From positions 47,056 through 111,055 of the forward strand of contig JAJPYE010000065.1 of assembly GCA_021205095.1 (NCBI GenBank): a stretch of 64,000 nucleotides of DNA, given 5' to 3'. The notes under the pieces are model-generated. The model saw only the letters and a list, made by a program, of their open reading frames with translations. It made no database searches and had not been told where the DNA came from. Positions 59,933 to 64,000 of this stretch are shown here, piece by piece; position 1 is the stretch's first letter, and each line of letters begins with the position of its first letter. The stretch comes from Oscillospiraceae bacterium (lineage in GTDB: Bacteria > Bacillota > Clostridia > Oscillospirales > Oscillospiraceae). The position numbers and the translations under genes were made by a program.

Positions 59933-61576
59933 TTAGTCTTCTGTGTCTGTGACGGAGGTCAGCGCGCCAACCGTGGTAATCGTTGTGGTGTTCGCAACCG
60001 CCGTGCCGTTCACTGTGATGGCGGCGTTGCCATTATTGTACGCCATAATCGTGTCGCTGCCAGACGCGCCGGTGACGGTGGTGTTATAAGCGCTGCTGCC
60101 CGCATAGATGGCGGGAACGGTGTCGGTACCCGTCAGGGTAACATTGCTCAGGTTTACGGTGGCATCATACGGATAGCTGCTGGCACCGCTGACATTGCCC
60201 GCGACCAGAGCCGCCATGGGAACCTCGTTGCCGGAACCCCATTTATCCTCCGTCCCATCCATGGTTCCAGTAAACGCACCAGTAGTGGTGATGGAGCTGT
60301 CAGAGATGTTAGCCGTACCGCAGCGAACGATGACGCCCTGGCGCTGACCGGTGATATTGGAGCCAGTGATGTTCAAGGTACCGGGGATATTGAACAGGAC
60401 GGCAGCGGAATCACTGTTGCTGTCATGAGTTTCAGTTACAGTTATTGTAGAATTCTCAATATTAATGACAACGTTACCACCGCTTGTGGTATTAGTGGCA
60501 TTAGTAGATATAGCGTAATAGTCAGCGGAATTAATGGTGCTGTCTTTAACCGTCAACGTTGCGTTATTAACTCCACTGGAAACGACAATGCTTCCTGCAC
60601 CCGCGTCATCAGTATCGCTGATATTCACCGTCAAACTATCCAGAGTAAGAGACGAACCCTCCGCAAGTGCTATCGAAGCTGTAGAGCCGGAGCCATTGGT
60701 CAGATTCAATGTACCGTTACTAATGGTCACATCGCCGGAAATACCTATTGAGTAATCGCTTGTTTCAGTGGACAGCGTATTTCCATTCAAATCGAACATC
60801 AAATCCTTGCTAGTCGTAAGGTCGCTTACAGTCACCGTACTATCAGCAAGAAGATAAATGACGTCCCCATCGTTTGCGGCGCTAATGGCGGCGGCAACGG
60901 TCTCATAAACATACCCAGTGGTCAAATCCACAGTATATCCAGCCGGGTAAGTTACATTGCCATCCTCATTTTCCATCTGTGCGCTCAGCACCTTCCACGC
61001 GTTCTCCGCGTCCACGAAGGGATCAGCCTGGATGATGTACGCCTGGAAGGTCAGGGAAATGTCTTCGGCGTCTGCCAGATCTTCATTTGTCAGGGTGGCA
61101 GAATAATAGACCGTATCGCCCTTCAGAACGTGAAGTGTATCGGTGTTGGGGTCGCCAGCATCCGCATCATACTCCAACAGCTGATAGTAGATGTAGGTGG
61201 TAGTCGTTGTTGTCGTCTGGTTGCCCTCTTCATCCTCGGTGGTAGTGGTCGTGGTCTCAGAATCCAACAACGTCCAGCCGTCCTCTATGTACCAGGTCAC
61301 AAGCCCGTCCGTGGCGTCCGTGACCTCCACGAATACATAGGAGTCCAGCGTATAGGTCGCCGTGACCGTCGGGTTTTTGTCCTGGCTGGTGCCGGGGACA
61401 ATATCGTAATCGCTCCCGGTTGTCTCGTCCAGCTCTACATCGTTGTAGTTCGTATCGAACTCGTTCTTTACCGTCCCTGTACTGTCGGACAGATAGGCAA
61501 AGGTGCCGCCGCCCAGAACCAGCACCACTGCCAGCGCGATGGCAGTCGCCGTCACTGCAATGTTTTTCTTTTTCAC
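59933..61576 (-). CDS. SipW-dependent TasA-like protein with beta-helix repeats
   Basis: 547 residues. Start GTG 61576 after AAGGGA. N-terminal TasA/CalY-type signal (KKKNIAVTATAIALAVVLVLGGGTFAYLSDSTGTVKNEF); N-domain ~30-225 with VPGTSQDKNPTVTATYTLDS and a Thr/Glu stretch; then a right-handed beta-helix (~255-530) of Asn/Ser/Gly-rich turns (TISNGTLNLTNGSGSTAS, TLNITGSNITGQRQG, ATVNLSNVTLTGTDTVP). Likely a secreted fibre or surface appendage subunit processed by SipW (63163-63849); no sortase signal. Function inferred from domain types. Confidence 0.75.
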   Translation of the reverse strand: MKKKNIAVTATAIALAVVLVLGGGTFAYLSDSTGTVKNEFDTNYNDVELDETTGSDYDIVPGTSQDKNPTVTATYTLDSYVFVEVTDATDGLVTWYIEDGWTLLDSETTTTTTEDEEGNQTTTTTTTYIYYQLLEYDADAGDPNTDTLHVLKGDTVYYSATLTNEDLADAEDISLTFQAYIIQADPFVDAENAWKVLSAQMENEDGNVTYPAGYTVDLTTGYVYETVAAAISAANDGDVIYLLADSTVTVSDLTTSKDLMFDLNGNTLSTETSDYSIGISGDVTISNGTLNLTNGSGSTASIALAEGSSLTLDSLTVNISDTDDAGAGSIVVSSGVNNATLTVKDSTINSADYYAISTNATNTTSGGNVVINIENSTITVTETHDSNSDSAAVLFNIPGTLNITGSNITGQRQGVIVRCGTANISDSSITTTGAFTGTMDGTEDKWGSGNEVPMAALVAGNVSGASSYPYDATVNLSNVTLTGTDTVPAIYAGSSAYNTTVTGASGSDTIMAYNNGNAAITVNGTAVANTTTITTVGALTSVTDTED

Positions 61577-61648
61577 TGTTTCAGGTCCCTTTCTTATCAT
61601 AATATTTTTGCCTTTATATTCGCCGTCCGTATCCGGACGGTTTTGGCC

Positions 61649-62191
61649 TTAATCGTCCCTGCGCTTTCCTTTTCGAACCAGCAAAATCGCCAGCGCGCCA
61701 AAGCAAACCGTCAGGACACACAGATATATCCCGATGGGCGCGTCGTCCCCGGTTTTGGGGCCGTCCGTCCCGCTTTCGCCGCCGCCTGCGCCGCCGTCTC
61801 CGCCGCTGGGAACGGGGGTCAGAACGAAGCCCGGCGTCTCCGTGGGAACCGGCTCCTCTGTGATGTTCGGCGTCACGTTGGGAACCAGGGTAAAGCTGGG
61901 AAGCTCCGCTGTCGGGGTCGGGGTCTGCCCCGGCTCCGTGGCCTCCGGCGTGGCGGTAGGCGTTTCCGTCCCGGCAGGGGTCGCGGTGGGCGTCGTGTCA
62001 GGCGTTGGGGTGACGGTTGCGGTGGGTTCGGCGGTGGCCTCCCCCTCGAACACGTTCACCACCTGGACTGCGGAGGAGGTGACATAAGCAAGGGAGTCGC
62101 GCACTGGACTGAGGCAGACAATGCCCACCATACACGCCAGCAGAATAAGCTGCCACAGCCGCCGTCTATGCTGTTTGTTCGGCCTCTTCGT
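61649..62191 (-). CDS. Pro/Thr-rich surface protein with PxTG-type C-terminal anchor
   Basis: 180 residues if it starts at ACG 62191, 160 from ATG 62131. From ACG the N-terminus (KRPNKQHRRRLWQLILLACMVGIVCLS..) is a complete signal sequence: basic then hydrophobic; the ATG start would remove the basic part. GGGGGGAG (62198-62205) lies 6 nt before the ACG. The middle is Thr/Pro/Glu repeats (PTPDTTPTATPAGTETP); the C-terminus has GPKTGDD, a hydrophobic helix and RKGKRRDD, a sortase-type signal. Located in the SipW operon. Confidence 0.65.
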   Translation of the reverse strand, partial: TKRPNKQHRRRLWQLILLACMVGIVCLSPVRDSLAYVTSSAVQVVNVFEGEATAEPTATVTPTPDTTPTATPAGTETPTATPEATEPGQTPTPTAELPSFTLVPNVTPNITEEPVPTETPGFVLTPVPSGGDGGAGGGESGTDGPKTGDDAPIGIYLCVLTVCFGALAILLVRKGKRRDD

Positions 62192-62227
62192 GGCGTTCTC
62201 CCCCCTTCTCCCTTCTTACGGCAAGCC

Positions 62228-63166
62228 TTACGCGGCGCTCTCCTCATCGCTTTCTGTGTTCGCCTCTGCGGCGGTGTTGTCCTCCGTGCCGGACGAATCG
62301 TCCGCCGAGCCCGTTTCTGTGTCCGCAGAGGTATCGCCGTCTGCGTCTGCGGAGGTATCATCCGAATCGCCATCTGTGTCTCCATCAACCGGGACAGCCG
62401 TGGCTTCGGTCTCCGCTTCGTCGCCGTCGCTGTTATCATCAGGCACAGTCGTAGCTTCCGCTTCCGCATCGGATTCACCGGGAACGGCGGTCGCTTCCGT
62501 GGTGGCCTCAGGGTCTTCGGTCGCGGTGGGTTCGGGGGTTTCCGCTTCTATGGCGGCAATATCCACGCCGTCATAGAAATACGCCTCTGCAAGGCTGTCC
62601 GCGGTAGCCGTTTCCAGAGAAGCCGTCTGTATTGCGAAGGAGGTTACGGTAATGGTCTTGGTACCAAGATCCGCTATATTCTCCGCCGTCAGGCTTGAGG
62701 AAATGGTCACATGAGTGAACACCGGGGTCAAAGTCTGGTCGCTGGCAGAACTCTCAACCACAGTGCTGTATCGATATATCGTCTTATTGCCAGCCGAGCT
62801 TACATACGTCCAGGCGGAAGTATTTATATTAAGAGTGAACAGGTCGCTGGGAAGCTCGTTATCCACGCAGACATAGACATAGCACTCCTCACTGTTCGCC
62901 AGGACGGTGACGGTGGGATCCTTGTCCAGAACAGCGCCGGCAACGTATTTATAGTGGTTCTCCTGCACACGGTCTCCGCTGATTTTCTGACCGTCAGCAT
63001 CCACTGGGGCCTCATCCAGGGTGATGGCAATGGCCCCGCCGGAGAAGTAGTTCACTACCGGCTCAGTCGCCGCCGACAGCCACGCAAGTGAAGATGACAC
63101 GGAGCTAAACACCACCACAAGCATGATTGCCACACAGATCAGCTTCAGCCTTTTGCTTTTGATCAT
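62228..63166 (-). CDS. TasA/CalY-like SipW-dependent protein
   Basis: 312 residues. Signal-like N-terminus (MIKSKRLKLICVAIMLVVVFSS.. SLAWLSAATEPVVNYFSGG), then a beta-rich domain (~40-205) with VAGAVLDKDPTVTV, close to the VPGTSQDKNPTV of the fibre proteins, and an acidic Asp/Glu/Thr/Ala-rich tail (~208-312) without a sortase motif. Start 63166 overlaps the sipW stop as ATGA, so they are translationally coupled. Presumed substrate of that peptidase. Confidence 0.72.
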   Translation of the reverse strand: MIKSKRLKLICVAIMLVVVFSSVSSSLAWLSAATEPVVNYFSGGAIAITLDEAPVDADGQKISGDRVQENHYKYVAGAVLDKDPTVTVLANSEECYVYVCVDNELPSDLFTLNINTSAWTYVSSAGNKTIYRYSTVVESSASDQTLTPVFTHVTISSSLTAENIADLGTKTITVTSFAIQTASLETATADSLAEAYFYDGVDIAAIEAETPEPTATEDPEATTEATAVPGESDAEAEATTVPDDNSDGDEAETEATAVPVDGDTDGDSDDTSADADGDTSADTETGSADDSSGTEDNTAAEANTESDEESAA

Positions 63167-63849
63167 TTTCTGTTCCCTCTCTTTTTTCGCGGTTCTGTCT
63201 CTTCCGGGGCCAGGTGTTTTCCGGCTGGCCTTGGTTGTTTTTTCTCTTCTCTTTTTTTCCTGCACTGGGAGACCACATCCCACGCAATGGAAACAAACAG
63301 CAGTCCAACGATTACCGCAATGACGACGGCGCGGTTTTCCTCCGCCGTCAGGATCCGCAGCAGTCCCCCCAGCGCGGGGATTCCAAGAAAGACCCTGCCG
63401 ACTACATTGTCCCACAGCACCGGGGAGGCGTCCTCCTCGTCGTTGGCGTCGCCCTTTGTGGTGAAGGTTCGGTTCAGGCTGCTGATGGAAGTTACCCGGT
63501 GCGTGACCATGGTACCCTCTTCGTCTATCACGAAGGTGATCACGTCCCCCACCTGTATGGCTTCCGCGTCCACAGGCTGCACAATGACCAGCGAATTAAT
63601 GGGATATGTGGGGGTCATGCTGTAGCTGTCCACGGAATACAGCGACCACCCCAGTAAGCGGATGACCACAAAAATCACCGCCACAAGTACGATCAGGGTT
63701 GTGACGAAAGTGGAAAGAAAATTCCCCACCGTGGACAGGATTTGTCCACTCTGCCGCTCTTCCTCCGGCAAGCTGTCCCGTGCCGTGAACCTGCTTTTTG
63801 TTATAGTACGCTCCCTCTTATTCCGGGAATCTTCTTCATCTATCCGCAT
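63163..63849 (-). CDS. Signal peptidase I, SipW (ER) type
   Basis: 228 residues. The catalytic pair is Ser (VDSYSMTPTYPINSLVI) and His (TMVTHRVTSIS), not Ser/Lys, which defines the SipW/ER-type group; two membrane helices (VTTLIVLVAVIFVVIRLLG and VVIAVIVGLLFVSIAW). It cleaves signal peptides of TasA-type biofilm proteins. A cytoplasmic ~50-residue N-terminus is longer than in Bacillus. Start ATG 63849 has no ribosome binding site and the true start may be lower. Upstream 150 nt are AT-rich with no further gene. Confidence 0.85.
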   Translation of the reverse strand: MRIDEEDSRNKRERTITKSRFTARDSLPEEERQSGQILSTVGNFLSTFVTTLIVLVAVIFVVIRLLGWSLYSVDSYSMTPTYPINSLVIVQPVDAEAIQVGDVITFVIDEEGTMVTHRVTSISSLNRTFTTKGDANDEEDASPVLWDNVVGRVFLGIPALGGLLRILTAEENRAVVIAVIVGLLFVSIAWDVVSQCRKKREEKKQPRPAGKHLAPEETEPRKKRGNRK

Positions 63850-64000
63850 AATGTATATGTTTTACTCAAACCAAATCTTGAAATGTTGCAAAAAAGTATA
63901 CTTTATTGTAAACTGTTTTGATTTACATTCTGCACAAAAATGGAATAGAATGTTTGGATATTTCAACATAGACAACTTGCGTTAATTTGTGATAATATTA

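Noticed and set aside
63780..63849. AGAGGGAG followed by ATA as an alternative SipW start
   Set aside because: Only by analogy with pyc; no promoter was identified upstream and the ATG at 63849 cannot be excluded.

Overview
The window reads as the chromosome of a spore-forming, strictly anaerobic, fairly GC-rich Clostridia member, most like the family Oscillospiraceae/Ruminococcaceae. The basis is: sporulation genes (spoIVA, cwlD, spoIIR, a YtvI-type membrane protein), a large Bacillus-type SRP RNA with an Alu domain, an [FeFe]-hydrogenase, a FeoA/FeoA/FeoB/Cys-rich iron cluster, a SipW-type signal peptidase with TasA-like proteins, and sigma-A type promoters. Taxonomy is inference from gene content; no rRNA gene is present. 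I see no CRISPR array, insertion sequence or prophage.

Layout. 1-10.8 kb, plus strand: 3' part of ruvB, a SigH-like sigma factor, two small Cys-containing proteins, an in-frame TrmK-Nif3 fusion, spoIVA, an aminotransferase, cwlD-radA-unknown (each overlapping the next by 4 nt), and a Xer-type recombinase. 10.8-20.7 kb: a sodium/solute symporter, apgM-like mutase with ispE, spoIIR, a degenerate biotin-ligase-like protein beside pyruvate carboxylase, and an AI-2E/YtvI-type permease. 20.7-23.3 kb: a five-tRNA operon (Gly-Arg-His-Gln-Lys), two accessory-looking enzymes (ADP-ribosylglycohydrolase, HD alarmone-hydrolase-like), tRNA-Ala(CGC) and the SRP RNA. 23.3-32.6 kb: dnaX-ebfC, a large leucine-rich-repeat wall protein, a medium-chain dehydrogenase and an aldehyde dehydrogenase whose promoters share a 22-nt module, and an SPFH protein with a tiny ribbon-helix-helix partner. 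32.7-39.6 kb, minus strand: a metNIQ-type import operon interleaved with an L-2-hydroxyacid (lactate/malate-type) dehydrogenase, an FAD-linked D-2-hydroxyacid dehydrogenase and an aminotransferase. 39.6-47.6 kb: a YihY protein, a two-gene hydrogenase complex, and the iron-uptake operon with repeated DtxR-like boxes. 47.8-51.2 kb: peptidase, ferredoxin-nitroreductase, LOG protein, 5-formyl-THF cyclo-ligase. 51.4-58 kb, minus: the complete F1Fo ATP synthase except for a separate delta gene. 58-64 kb, minus: SipW signal peptidase, TasA/CalY-like protein, sortase-signal protein, and two beta-helix fibre proteins, one frameshifted.

Most interesting signals. (1) Ahead of metN lies a promoter, then a 41-codon reading frame with its own ribosome binding site whose middle is packed with Met and Cys codons, then a strong terminator hairpin: the architecture of a leader-peptide attenuator. 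The operon it controls joins methionine-type transport to both stereospecific 2-hydroxyacid dehydrogenases and an aminotransferase, which would fit import and conversion of methionine hydroxy/keto analogues (inference). (2) The ATP synthase alpha subunit carries at its N-terminus what looks like the C-terminal domain of the delta subunit, and no separate atpH exists. (3) spoIVA, the Xer recombinase and spoIIR each have their ribosome binding site locked in the 3' arm of a strong hairpin, two of them ending in a T-run right at the start codon, with candidate promoters placed so that the local transcript would lack the 5' arm; read-through RNA should then be silent while locally initiated RNA is translatable. 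(4) Pyruvate carboxylase and a sortase-signal protein each have a near-perfect ribosome binding site that points to a non-AUG triplet (ATA and ACG).
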